The translations under genes were made by a program, and so were the position numbers. A stretch of 39,575 bases of DNA from CAYMUC01 sp964471865 (GTDB taxonomy: Bacteria > Actinomycetota > Acidimicrobiia > Acidimicrobiales > Ilumatobacteraceae): contig CAYYHU010000021.1 of the NCBI GenBank assembly GCA_964471865.1, positions 1-39,575 on the forward strand, written 5' to 3'. The notes beneath the pieces are model-generated. The model was given only the letters and a program-made list of their open reading frames with translations. It did no database searches and was not told the DNA's origin. Of this stretch, positions 33,054 to 39,567 are shown in pieces. Position 1 is the stretch's first letter; each line of letters starts with the position of its first letter.

Positions 33054-34292
33054 TCAGCGCACCGCGGCCAGGCGTGGTGTGCGATCCTCGAGAGCCCAGG
33101 GAGCGCCCGAGTCGGCGAGGCGTTCGAGGAACGGAACCGAGTCGAAGGCCTCAGGGCCGAGCACGCCGACGCCGCTCCAGGTGCCGTCCTCGATCAACTC
33201 GAGAGCGATCGCCGGGTGAAGAGCGGTTTGCCACACCACGGCCTGATGGCCGTGCACTCGCATGCACCACTCGTTGTCCACGATGTGATGCAGGTAGATC
33301 TCGCGGTTCCTGCCGTCGCGGGCCCGACCCTTGACCCAGGTGCCAGCGCAGGTTCGTCCCGTCATCTGATCACCGAGTTTCGCCGGATCGGGAAGCACCG
33401 CGGCGACGACGTCACGCGGGGATACCCGCGAGCCTCGTACGTCCACGGCATCGGTGCGATCGAGGCCGAGGCGATGCAGGGTTCGTAAGACGTCGACGAA
33501 GTCGTCGCCGAGTCCGTATTTGAAGGTGACGCGCTCGACATCGAGCCATCGAGGCATCAAGACGACTTCTTCATGCTCGACGTTGAAACACGTCAAGGGG
33601 CCGATCCCGTCGGGGAAGGTGAAGACCTCGGGTTCGCTGAAGGGAGCAGTGGTGAACCAGCCGCGTTCGCGTTCGTACACGATCGGAGGGTTGAGGCATT
33701 CCTCGATGGTCGTCCACACCGAGAACGTCGGAGCGAAGTCGTAGCCGGCGATGTGGAGATCGTTGCCGTCGCGCACTCCGATCTCGTCGATCTTGTCGAA
33801 GAGGTGGTCGGCGGCATATCGCGCAAAGACGTCCGAGAGCCCCGGCTCCACACCCATCGCCACCAGCGCGAGGCGCTCGTGTCGGGCCCAGATGCTGGAC
33901 GCTTCGAGTTGTTCGGCCCCCAACATCACCCCGATTTCTTCGTGAGGGTTGGTCGGATGGGGTCGCGACAGGTGCATCGCCATGTCGAGATAGGTGGCTC
34001 CGGTCGCGAACGTCGCGTCGAAGATCGGTGGGTTGAACCGAGGATCGCACGCGTTCACCACGACATCGGCCCGGGTGTCGGTCATCAGTCGCTCGAGATC
34101 GCAGCGGCTGGATGCATCGACGGACGCAGCGGTCACACGGGGATGGATGACGTCTCGATGTCGTTCGGCGATGGTTCGTGACCTCACCGGATCCACGTCG
34201 GCCACGACGACCTGCTCACCGATATGGCGGTGGGCGAGGATCGACACGAGCGCCGATCCGACCCCTCCGGCTCCCACGATCAGGATTCGCAT
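33054..34292 (-). CDS. Saccharopine dehydrogenase-like reductase
   Basis: A 412-residue NAD(P)-dependent protein. The Rossmann motif is ILIVGAGGVGSALVSILA at the N-terminus. DVVVNACDPRFNPPIFDAT and GATYLDMA, then ALVAMGVEPGLSDVFARYAA, match the saccharopine/carboxynorspermidine dehydrogenase fold. The C-terminal domain carries GRTCAGTWVKG and YLHHIVDNEWCMRVHGHQAVVWQTA. It could act in lysine or polyamine metabolism or as a homospermidine-synthase relative. TATCAT 6 bp before the ATG suggests a leaderless mRNA. No other lysine or polyamine genes are adjacent. Confidence 0.87.
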   Translation of the reverse strand: MRILIVGAGGVGSALVSILAHRHIGEQVVVADVDPVRSRTIAERHRDVIHPRVTAASVDASSRCDLERLMTDTRADVVVNACDPRFNPPIFDATFATGATYLDMAMHLSRPHPTNPHEEIGVMLGAEQLEASSIWARHERLALVAMGVEPGLSDVFARYAADHLFDKIDEIGVRDGNDLHIAGYDFAPTFSVWTTIEECLNPPIVYERERGWFTTAPFSEPEVFTFPDGIGPLTCFNVEHEEVVLMPRWLDVERVTFKYGLGDDFVDVLRTLHRLGLDRTDAVDVRGSRVSPRDVVAAVLPDPAKLGDQMTGRTCAGTWVKGRARDGRNREIYLHHIVDNEWCMRVHGHQAVVWQTALHPAIALELIEDGTWSGVGVLGPEAFDSVPFLERLADSGAPWALEDRTPRLAAVR

Positions 34293-34298
34293 GGTTCC

Positions 34299-34336
34299 AT
34301 GATAGCAAAGTCAGCAGGATTTATTGATTCATCAAT
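34299..34336 (-). promoter_or_regulatory. Promoter and AT-rich palindrome of the saccharopine-dehydrogenase-like gene
   Basis: TATCAT (34299-34304, minus strand) lies 6 bp before the ATG. The perfect palindrome ATTGATTCATCAAT (34323-34336) covers the -35 position and is strikingly AT-rich for this window, so it is a candidate operator for a dimeric regulator. Confidence 0.45.
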
Positions 34337-34370
34337 CAGGATCGCTGCGACGTCAGTCAGGAGGAACTCT

Positions 34371-34415
34371 GTGCGCTGGGTCGATCGAGTCGTTCATGCG
34401 GTCGGTCGGTCGTGA
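34371..34415 (+). CDS. Possible 14-residue small ORF with strong Shine-Dalgarno
   Basis: GTG at 34371 is preceded, 5 bp away, by AGGAGGA (34359-34365), and the frame reads RWVDRVVHAVGRS before TGA. It is one of the best ribosome binding sites in the region, yet no longer gene uses it. It could be a leader peptide or chance. The 225-bp gap it occupies (34293-34517) otherwise shows several TCAGGATC-like repeats, including an inverted pair CTGATC/GATCAG at about 34428-34455. Confidence 0.2.
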   Translation: MRWVDRVVHAVGRS

Positions 34416-34505
34416 CCATAGTCAGCCTGATCGAATAGTCGGTCAGGATCAGCGTCGGTCACTCGATCCCGATCGCCGGGTTGCGCGTCTCGACCTGGTG
34501 TCTTC

Positions 34506-34511
34506 TACGGT
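34506..34511 (+). promoter_or_regulatory. -10 box of the DUF2256-photolyase operon (leaderless)
   Basis: TACGGT followed by 6 bp and the GTG at 34518. Confidence 0.5.
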
Positions 34512-34517
34512 CCGGAT

Positions 34518-34934
34518 GTGGGCCGGAAGCGATCGCTGAACGACTCGACGCCACCATCGGAGTCGGCCGCTGAACGGATCTGTGTGGGCTGTGGTCGCCG
34601 GATCGAGTGGCGACGCGCCTGGGCGGCGTCCTGGAACGAGGTGCGGTGGTGCTCCCAACGATGTCGCAGCCGCAAGCTCCGTCCGATCGATCGCCAACTC
34701 GAAACCGCGATCGTCGAGTTGCTCTCGCATCGCGCCCGAGGGGCCACGATCTGTCCGAGTGAAGCGGCGCGGTCTGTGGACCCCCAGACCTGGAGGACGC
34801 TCATGGAGCCGGCTCGATCCGCCGCGCGCCGCCTCGTGGCCCGAGGTGAGATCGACATCGTCCAGGGCGGCCGTATCGTGGATCCTTCCACGGCTCGAGG
34901 CCCCATCCGGCTGCGAGTGCGTGATATCCCGTGA
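34518..34934 (+). CDS. DUF2256-DUF3253 fusion protein
   Basis: A 138-residue protein. Residues 20-52 match DUF2256, a small zinc-ribbon-like motif with C22, C25, C45 and C49 (CVGCGRRIEWRR, then WCSQRC). Residues 60-135 match DUF3253, a winged-helix-like domain (ETAIVELLSHRARGATICPS, AARRLVARGEIDIVQGG, ARGPIRLR). DUF2256 is often found beside photolyase-like genes, and here the stop overlaps the photolyase-like start by 4 bp (GTGA), so the two are coupled. The GTG start is set by the -10 spacing. A nucleic-acid-binding helper role is inference. Confidence 0.85.
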   Translation: MGRKRSLNDSTPPSESAAERICVGCGRRIEWRRAWAASWNEVRWCSQRCRSRKLRPIDRQLETAIVELLSHRARGATICPSEAARSVDPQTWRTLMEPARSAARRLVARGEIDIVQGGRIVDPSTARGPIRLRVRDIP

Positions 34935-36202
34935 CCGCACGTCGACGGCTCGGCTCGCCTGTCGCAGGCGAGGAAGTGGAGTGGGTCCGCGAGAATCTCG
35001 GAGATTTGTGTCTCGAGGAGCCCGAAGCGGTGAGCGCTTCGTCGCGTTGGACCGGAACCCAAGCCGCAGCCGACGCCGCGCTCGCAGCGCTCGACCCCTC
35101 GGGATATGTCACCCGTCGATCTCGGGTCGCACCGATGTCCCAGCGGGGGGCGACGGGATTGTCCCCGTATATCCGCCACGGTTTGTTGACGCTGCAGCGG
35201 GTGTGGTCAGCCATGGCGGGACGTCCCGGCCGCGACGTGGAGATGTTGCGTAACGAACTGCACTGGCAGGAGTACGCCCGTCATCTCTATGCCCGGGTCG
35301 GATCCGATCTCGCTCGCCCGCTGCGAGCCGAACCCGTGGGCGGGCCCGAGCCCGAACCAGGGGTGAGTATCGACCCCGATTCGGTATGGGATCGATCGAT
35401 GGTGTGTGTTGCGGAGAACCTGAGCGAGTTGGAGCGCGATGGCTGGGTCGTCAACCAGGCTCGGATGTGGCTGGCCTCGCACTGGACGGTCCGAGTCGGC
35501 GCCCCCATGTCCTTGGGAGAAGATCACTTCTTTCGCCACCTTCTCGACGGGTCCCGGGCTGCGAACCGATCGGGGTGGCAATGGACTGCAGGCACGGCGA
35601 CAGGCCGTCGATACGGGTTCTCACGCAGCCAGGTCGAGCGGCAAGCCCCCGGATGGTGCCAGCAGTGTGAGCATCGCACCTGCTGCCCGATCGAGGATCC
35701 GATACCCGAAACCCCGGTGATGTGGCGACAGGAACCCGCAGGACTGCGTCGGATCTCTGACCTCGAGGGGGCGATGGGGCCTCGCCGAACGTGGCGATCC
35801 GATACCCGCGATCCCGATGTCGTGTGGATCACCGCAGAGTCGCTCGGTGACGAGGATCCGGCTCTGTCGAGCCATCGCGACTCTCCGGTGGTGTTCGTCT
35901 TCGACGAGTACTTGTTGTCGCGGCTGCGGTTGTCGGGAAAGCGCCTCGTTTTCTTGGCGCAACGACTCGCCGAGTTGTCCTCGTCCCGCGAACTCGAGAT
36001 CTGGCGGGGAGATCCCCGGGAGGTTCTTGGGTCCCGTCGTGTGGCGGTGACGTTTGCCCCAGTGCCCGGGTTTCGTCGCCATATGGCACAGGTGTCGGTG
36101 GGGGTGTTGCATCCGTGGCCATGGCTGGTGAAGCCCGGCTCGGGTTCGGTCGCGAGTTTCTCGGCCTGGCGCTCCTCGCACGGCATCGCCCCGAGGCGCT
36201 GA
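34931..36202 (+). CDS. Photolyase/cryptochrome-like FAD protein with apparently permuted domains
   Basis: A 423-residue protein. Residues 70-235 carry photolyase FAD-domain motifs: GATGLSPYIRHGLLTLQRVW, RNELHWQEYARHLY (108-120), WVVNQARMWLASHWTV and HLLDGSRAANRSGWQWTAGT (203-222). Four cysteines (243, 246, 251, 252; CxxCx4CC, then PIE) follow. Residues 296-415 look like the alpha/beta domain that normally comes first: DVVWITAESLGDEDPALSS, VVFVFDEYLLSRLRLSGKR, FLAQRLAELS and EIWRGDPREVL. The order is thus FAD domain, then alpha/beta domain. It probably binds FAD and may repair DNA or sense light, but this is inference. It is coupled to DUF2256-DUF3253. Confidence 0.8.
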   Translation: MTARRRLGSPVAGEEVEWVRENLGDLCLEEPEAVSASSRWTGTQAAADAALAALDPSGYVTRRSRVAPMSQRGATGLSPYIRHGLLTLQRVWSAMAGRPGRDVEMLRNELHWQEYARHLYARVGSDLARPLRAEPVGGPEPEPGVSIDPDSVWDRSMVCVAENLSELERDGWVVNQARMWLASHWTVRVGAPMSLGEDHFFRHLLDGSRAANRSGWQWTAGTATGRRYGFSRSQVERQAPGWCQQCEHRTCCPIEDPIPETPVMWRQEPAGLRRISDLEGAMGPRRTWRSDTRDPDVVWITAESLGDEDPALSSHRDSPVVFVFDEYLLSRLRLSGKRLVFLAQRLAELSSSRELEIWRGDPREVLGSRRVAVTFAPVPGFRRHMAQVSVGVLHPWPWLVKPGSGSVASFSAWRSSHGIAPRR

Positions 36203-36253
36203 ACACCCTCGACAGCATGCCGGTTCGATCCCCATGGGGGTGAGACCTGGCGC

Positions 36254-36259
36254 TATCAT
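36254..36259 (+). promoter_or_regulatory. -10 box of metX
   Basis: TATCAT; the predicted transcription start is G36266, which is also the first base of riboswitch stem P1. No good -35 is seen. Confidence 0.5.
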
Positions 36260-36265
36260 GTCGCC

Positions 36266-36356
36266 GTCGCATCTGGAGTGGTCCCTGGGACCCGGCAACC
36301 TGGGCGGACGCCCCAAGGTGCCTTGCGTCGATCGGCGTCGATCGACGCGATGTGGC
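36266..36356 (+). ncRNA. SAM riboswitch, SAM-I/SAM-IV clan (compact variant)
   Basis: The conserved core is readable: GAGTGG, ACCCGGCAACC (36290-36300) and AAGGTGCC (36315-36322). P1 pairs 36266-36273 with 36349-36356 (8 bp with two G-U). P2 is a minimal 5-bp hairpin GGTCC-CTG-GGACC (36280-36292) with no room for the SAM-I kink-turn or pseudoknot loop. P3 is a short GGGC/GCCC stem (36302-36313). P4 is a perfect 9-bp hairpin GCGTCGATC/GATCGACGC (36325-36348). The reduced P2 resembles the SAM-I/IV variant class. It lies upstream of metX, as expected for methionine control. Confidence 0.85.
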
Positions 36357-36377
36357 CGGCATCGCCGGCAACGAAGC

Positions 36378-36415
36378 GTCCCCGGTGACGACGCGCGAGA
36401 CCCTTAACCGAGGAC
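36378..36415 (+). promoter_or_regulatory. Shine-Dalgarno-sequestering hairpin of the metX leader
   Basis: GTCCCCGGT (36378-36386) can pair with ACCGAGGAC (36407-36415) with one C-A mismatch, hiding the CGAGGA ribosome binding site of the uORF at 36419. This could be the expression platform of the SAM riboswitch. A further hairpin GCCGGC-ATC-GCCGGC (36355-36369) lies between and competes with the outer two pairs of P1. Confidence 0.5.
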
Positions 36416-36418
36416 CTC

Positions 36419-36448
36419 ATGAACCGCCATTCGTCACGCCGATGCTGA
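36419..36448 (+). CDS. Nine-residue upstream ORF overlapping the metX start
   Basis: ATG at 36419 has CGAGGA 4 bp ahead and reads MNRHSSRRC before TGA at 36446-36448. The metX ATG at 36442 falls inside its last codons, in a different frame, and has no good Shine-Dalgarno of its own. Termination of this uORF would deliver ribosomes to metX. It is short enough that chance cannot be excluded. Confidence 0.35.
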   Translation: MNRHSSRRC

Positions 36449-37608
36449 ATCAGGGACCACCGCCTGTAACTGGCGCGTGGCGTCCTGGTGATCCGCCGGG
36501 ACGTCGCCAGTTCCTCCGACTTCCCTATGACCGCCCCTTCGCGCTCGAGGGTGGCGGATCGTTGCGTGGAATCGACATCGCCTACGAGACATGGGGCCAA
36601 CTCGATGCCGCTGGGGCCAACGCCGTGTTGTTGTGCCACGCCTGGACCGGTGACAGTCACGCCGCAGGACGAGCCGAGGACGGACATCCCACGCCGGGAT
36701 GGTGGGAAGGAATCGTCGGACCCGGACTGGCCATCGATACCGATCGCTATTTCGTGGTGTGCTCCAACGTCTTGGGAGGCTGCCAGGGGTCGACGGGCCC
36801 GGCGTCGCCGCATCCCGAGGACGGTCGCGCATACGGGTCGCGTTTTCCGGTGGTCACGATTCGAGACATGGTTCGGGCCCAAGCCCGCCTTGCTGACCAT
36901 CTCGGGGTCCGCGTCTGGCACAGCGTTGTCGGAGGCTCGATGGGAGGTATGCAGGTTCTCGAATGGGGAGCGACGTTCCCTGACCGAGTTCGCTCCTTGG
37001 TTCCTATCGCCACGTGCTCGCAGTCCAGCGCCCAGCAGATCGCGTGGGGAGGTATCGGTCGGCGAGCGATACGACTCGACCCTGCCTGGCGGGGAGGGGA
37101 CTACTACGAGGCCGCAACCGGTGAAGGTCCGTGTCAGGGGCTGGCGTTGGCGCGCATGGTCGCGCAGGTGACGTTCCGCAGCGACAACGTGCTCACCGAT
37201 CGCTTCGGACGGGATCTCGCTGAAACCGATCACGACGGGTTCGATCTCTGGCAGCGCTACGAAGTCGAGCGATACCTCGACTATCACGGTGACAAACTCG
37301 CCCGTCGATTCGATGCCAACAGCTACCTGATCATCGGTAAGGCCATGGACCTCCACGATCTCGCTCGGGGTCGGGGCTCGATGCGATCCGCAGCGCGACG
37401 ACTACGAGCCCCCGTGTTGTCCATCGGTATCACCACCGACATGCTCTATCCCCTCTACCAGCAGCGCCAGATCCACGACATGGTGATCGAGGCGGGGGGC
37501 GTCAGCGAGTTCGTCGTCATCGACTCTCCCCATGGCCATGATGGTTTTCTCATCGAACTCGATGCCATCGCGGCACCCGTGGCTCGGTTCCTCGACACCG
37601 TGGCCTGA
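36442..37608 (+). CDS. metX: Homoserine O-acetyltransferase
   Basis: A 388-residue alpha/beta-hydrolase that acylates homoserine for methionine synthesis. LCHAWTGDSHAAG, then the nucleophile elbow VVGGSMGGMQVLEWG, give the catalytic serine. The aspartate is likely in LSIGITTDMLYPLYQQRQI and the histidine in SPHGHDGFLIELD. The frame is open from GTG 36352, but that codon is inside riboswitch stem P1, so I use ATG at 36442. Whether acetyl- or succinyl-CoA is used cannot be settled by eye. It lies behind a SAM riboswitch. metY is not adjacent. Confidence 0.93.
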   Translation: MLNQGPPPVTGAWRPGDPPGRRQFLRLPYDRPFALEGGGSLRGIDIAYETWGQLDAAGANAVLLCHAWTGDSHAAGRAEDGHPTPGWWEGIVGPGLAIDTDRYFVVCSNVLGGCQGSTGPASPHPEDGRAYGSRFPVVTIRDMVRAQARLADHLGVRVWHSVVGGSMGGMQVLEWGATFPDRVRSLVPIATCSQSSAQQIAWGGIGRRAIRLDPAWRGGDYYEAATGEGPCQGLALARMVAQVTFRSDNVLTDRFGRDLAETDHDGFDLWQRYEVERYLDYHGDKLARRFDANSYLIIGKAMDLHDLARGRGSMRSAARRLRAPVLSIGITTDMLYPLYQQRQIHDMVIEAGGVSEFVVIDSPHGHDGFLIELDAIAAPVARFLDTVA

Positions 37609-37623
37609 GGCCTCGGCCAGCAA

Positions 37624-38052
37624 TCAGCTCGAGGTCGCAACGAGCGCGTCGAGGACGGTACGGGCCCGGCTCGATCCCGGAATCCGCAGTGCCAGCCGGC
37701 GCGAGGACTCAGCCGGGGTGAGTCCATCGACTCTGGCCGCCACCAGATAGACCACCCGGTCTCGCCGATCGGGGGTCTCGCATCCGATCACCGAGAACTC
37801 ACCTGCGACTCGGGATCCGATGATGCCTCGACCTCGCAGCGCAATTCCGTCGGGTGCGACGCGAACCCGGACTTCTCGCCAGCGACCGCCATGGGTGGAT
37901 CGGGTGAGGTCCACGGGATGAACCCGAGCGGTGAAGCGAAGCCCGTCGCGCGAGCACCAATGAGGTTCCACCGTGACGACCCACCAGAGACCGACTCCCC
38001 CGGCCACGAGCGCAAGCAGCATCAGCGCGAGATCCGCCACGCCCTCCAGCAT
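37624..38052 (-). CDS. Small membrane protein of unknown function
   Basis: A 142-residue protein I do not recognise. It has an N-terminal hydrophobic helix (about residues 5-27, LALMLLALVAGGVGLWWVV) followed by a soluble, Arg/Val-rich domain (WREVRVRVAPDGIALRGRGI, VVYLVAARVDGLTPAESSRRL). The frame is open far upstream, but that part lies opposite the Fpg gene and has out-of-character composition. ATG at 38052 is the likely start; ATG at about 38082 is possible. It converges with metX (15 bp between stops) and is divergent from the Fpg-like gene. Confidence 0.6.
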   Translation of the reverse strand: MLEGVADLALMLLALVAGGVGLWWVVTVEPHWCSRDGLRFTARVHPVDLTRSTHGGRWREVRVRVAPDGIALRGRGIIGSRVAGEFSVIGCETPDRRDRVVYLVAARVDGLTPAESSRRLALRIPGSSRARTVLDALVATSS

Positions 38053-38143
38053 GGCGCACCCGATCGGGTGGCGAATCATCATCTGGTCAGGTCCGATCCT
38101 GTCGACTGGCCGAGTGCTCGATCTGGCGACGACACTGGCGCGT

Positions 38144-38932
38144 ATGCCCGAGGCGGTCGAGGCCGAGATGTATCGACGGAGTCTCGACATGGTCATCGGT
38201 GGCATCGTGATCGCCGTGGACGCCCCCGATGCACTCGTGGTGCCGGATCCCTCAGCCGTGAAGGAATCTCTGATCGGTGGGCGAGTGCTGTCCGTGACGC
38301 GCCATGGCAAGAACCTCGTGCTCGTCACCGATATCGGCGAAGTGACGATGGGGTTCGGGATGACGGGACGTCTCATCGTTGGGGAGTCGGATCCCGTGCC
38401 GACCCTCGTGTACGGGACCTCGGCACCTGATGATCGCTACGACCGCTTCGCCGTCACGGTTCACCGCGATGATCGTGAGATCGAGGTTCGGCTGAGCGAC
38501 CCTCGCCGCTTGGCTCGTGTTCGGCCCGGGCGGATCATCAGCGATGCGCCCGATGTGACTGAGGTGACCGCCCCATTGTTGAGCCACAGAGCTCGGTCCT
38601 CGCCCCGCAGTCGCCGTCCCCTCAAGTCGGCATTGCTCGACCAGACCGTGGTGGCAGGCCTGGGGAACATGCTCGCCGACGATGTGCTCTGGAGAAGTTC
38701 GGTGCATCCACAGCGACCCGTGAACGAGTTGACCGATTTCGATTGGGAGACCCTCGCGTCCATGATCCACCGGTCGTATTCCGAGGCGCTCGAACGGGGA
38801 GGTTCGCATCGGGGCGATCTGGCGTCGGAGTTGCGTCATGCTCACGCTCGGTGCCCGAGGGACGATGCTGTGCTCGAGCGTCGTAGCATCGGCGGGCGTA
38901 CCAGTTGGTTCTGCCCGGTTCACCAGCGATGA
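38144..38932 (+). CDS. Fpg/Nei family DNA glycosylase with altered zinc finger
   Basis: A 262-residue base-excision-repair glycosylase/AP lyase. It starts MPEAVEAEMYRR, giving the catalytic N-terminal proline and Glu after Met removal; K56 sits in SVTRHGKNLVLV, N175 in VAGLGNMLADDVLWRSSVHP. The C-terminal finger reads C237-PR-D240 ... C257-PV-H260 instead of CxxC...CxxC, yet R252 before the last pair is kept. The start must be ATG at 38144 because the proline is catalytic. Whether it removes oxidised purines or pyrimidines is not clear. It overlaps the next gene by 4 bp (ATGA). Confidence 0.88.
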   Translation: MPEAVEAEMYRRSLDMVIGGIVIAVDAPDALVVPDPSAVKESLIGGRVLSVTRHGKNLVLVTDIGEVTMGFGMTGRLIVGESDPVPTLVYGTSAPDDRYDRFAVTVHRDDREIEVRLSDPRRLARVRPGRIISDAPDVTEVTAPLLSHRARSSPRSRRPLKSALLDQTVVAGLGNMLADDVLWRSSVHPQRPVNELTDFDWETLASMIHRSYSEALERGGSHRGDLASELRHAHARCPRDDAVLERRSIGGRTSWFCPVHQR

Positions 38933-39567
38933 TCACTCCGACCCCCACCATCCTCGTCGCTCAAGAGCGAGTGACCGATGTCGGCAACGATCGCGTCGTA
39001 CTCGTGGTCGTGATCGGACTGATCGCGCTCGGAGTTCTGGTGGCCGTGGTGACCGTCTGGTTCTGGCGGGCCACCCGCCCCGACCATGAGGCCCTTGCCC
39101 GTCTCGAAGCCCTCGGCTACCCGGCAATCCCCGAATCCGTCGATGACGGCGACGTTCACCCGATCGCCCTGGGTGATGAACCCGACGGGGAGTCGGCGTC
39201 CGGACCTTCCGAATTGGTCGCTGCCTCGCCGAATCCGGCCTCATCCCGGGATGCATCGTCGACCGAGGTGTCAGCGGCGGGTCGCGGCGTCGATACGGCG
39301 TCGGAGCACTCGCGAGCTCGGCGTCGTGCCGGGGGAGCCTGGGTCGACGCTTTGCGGACCCAGGTACGGGCGGTTGCACCGCCACGAGAGACCGGTGACC
39401 CCATCGTCACCGATGCATCCTCGTTGGCCCGTGGCGAGCCCAACGGCGACCACGCGGGCCCGGTGGCCCCGGCGGTCGAGGATCAGCAGCGACCCGAGCG
39501 GCCCTCGGGAGTCGTGATCGATCCCCTCCTTCATCCCCGTGACGGGTACGGTGATGACGGTGAGTGA
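38929..39567 (+). CDS. Single-pass membrane protein of unknown function
   Basis: A 212-residue protein I do not recognise. One hydrophobic helix spans about residues 22-46 (VVLVVVIGLIALGVLVAVVTVWFW), followed by a charged, Ser/Ala/Pro/Asp-rich tail that looks disordered. ATG at 38929 overlaps the Fpg stop, which implies co-translation. A function in repair is not implied by this alone. Confidence 0.65.
   Translation: MITPTPTILVAQERVTDVGNDRVVLVVVIGLIALGVLVAVVTVWFWRATRPDHEALARLEALGYPAIPESVDDGDVHPIALGDEPDGESASGPSELVAASPNPASSRDASSTEVSAAGRGVDTASEHSRARRRAGGAWVDALRTQVRAVAPPRETGDPIVTDASSLARGEPNGDHAGPVAPAVEDQQRPERPSGVVIDPLLHPRDGYGDDGE

Noticed and set aside
34385..34415. A short GGTCGGTCGGTCG run as a possible repeat array.
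   Set aside because: It is only three copies of a tetranucleotide and is explained by local composition.
36352..36441. An upstream extension of metX from GTG 36352.
   Set aside because: That GTG is inside the 3' strand of riboswitch stem P1 and the added 30 residues match nothing in the family.
36256..37356. A 366-codon minus-strand frame opposite metX and its leader.
   Set aside because: It runs through the riboswitch and metX, has no motif, and mirrors the third-position GC of metX.
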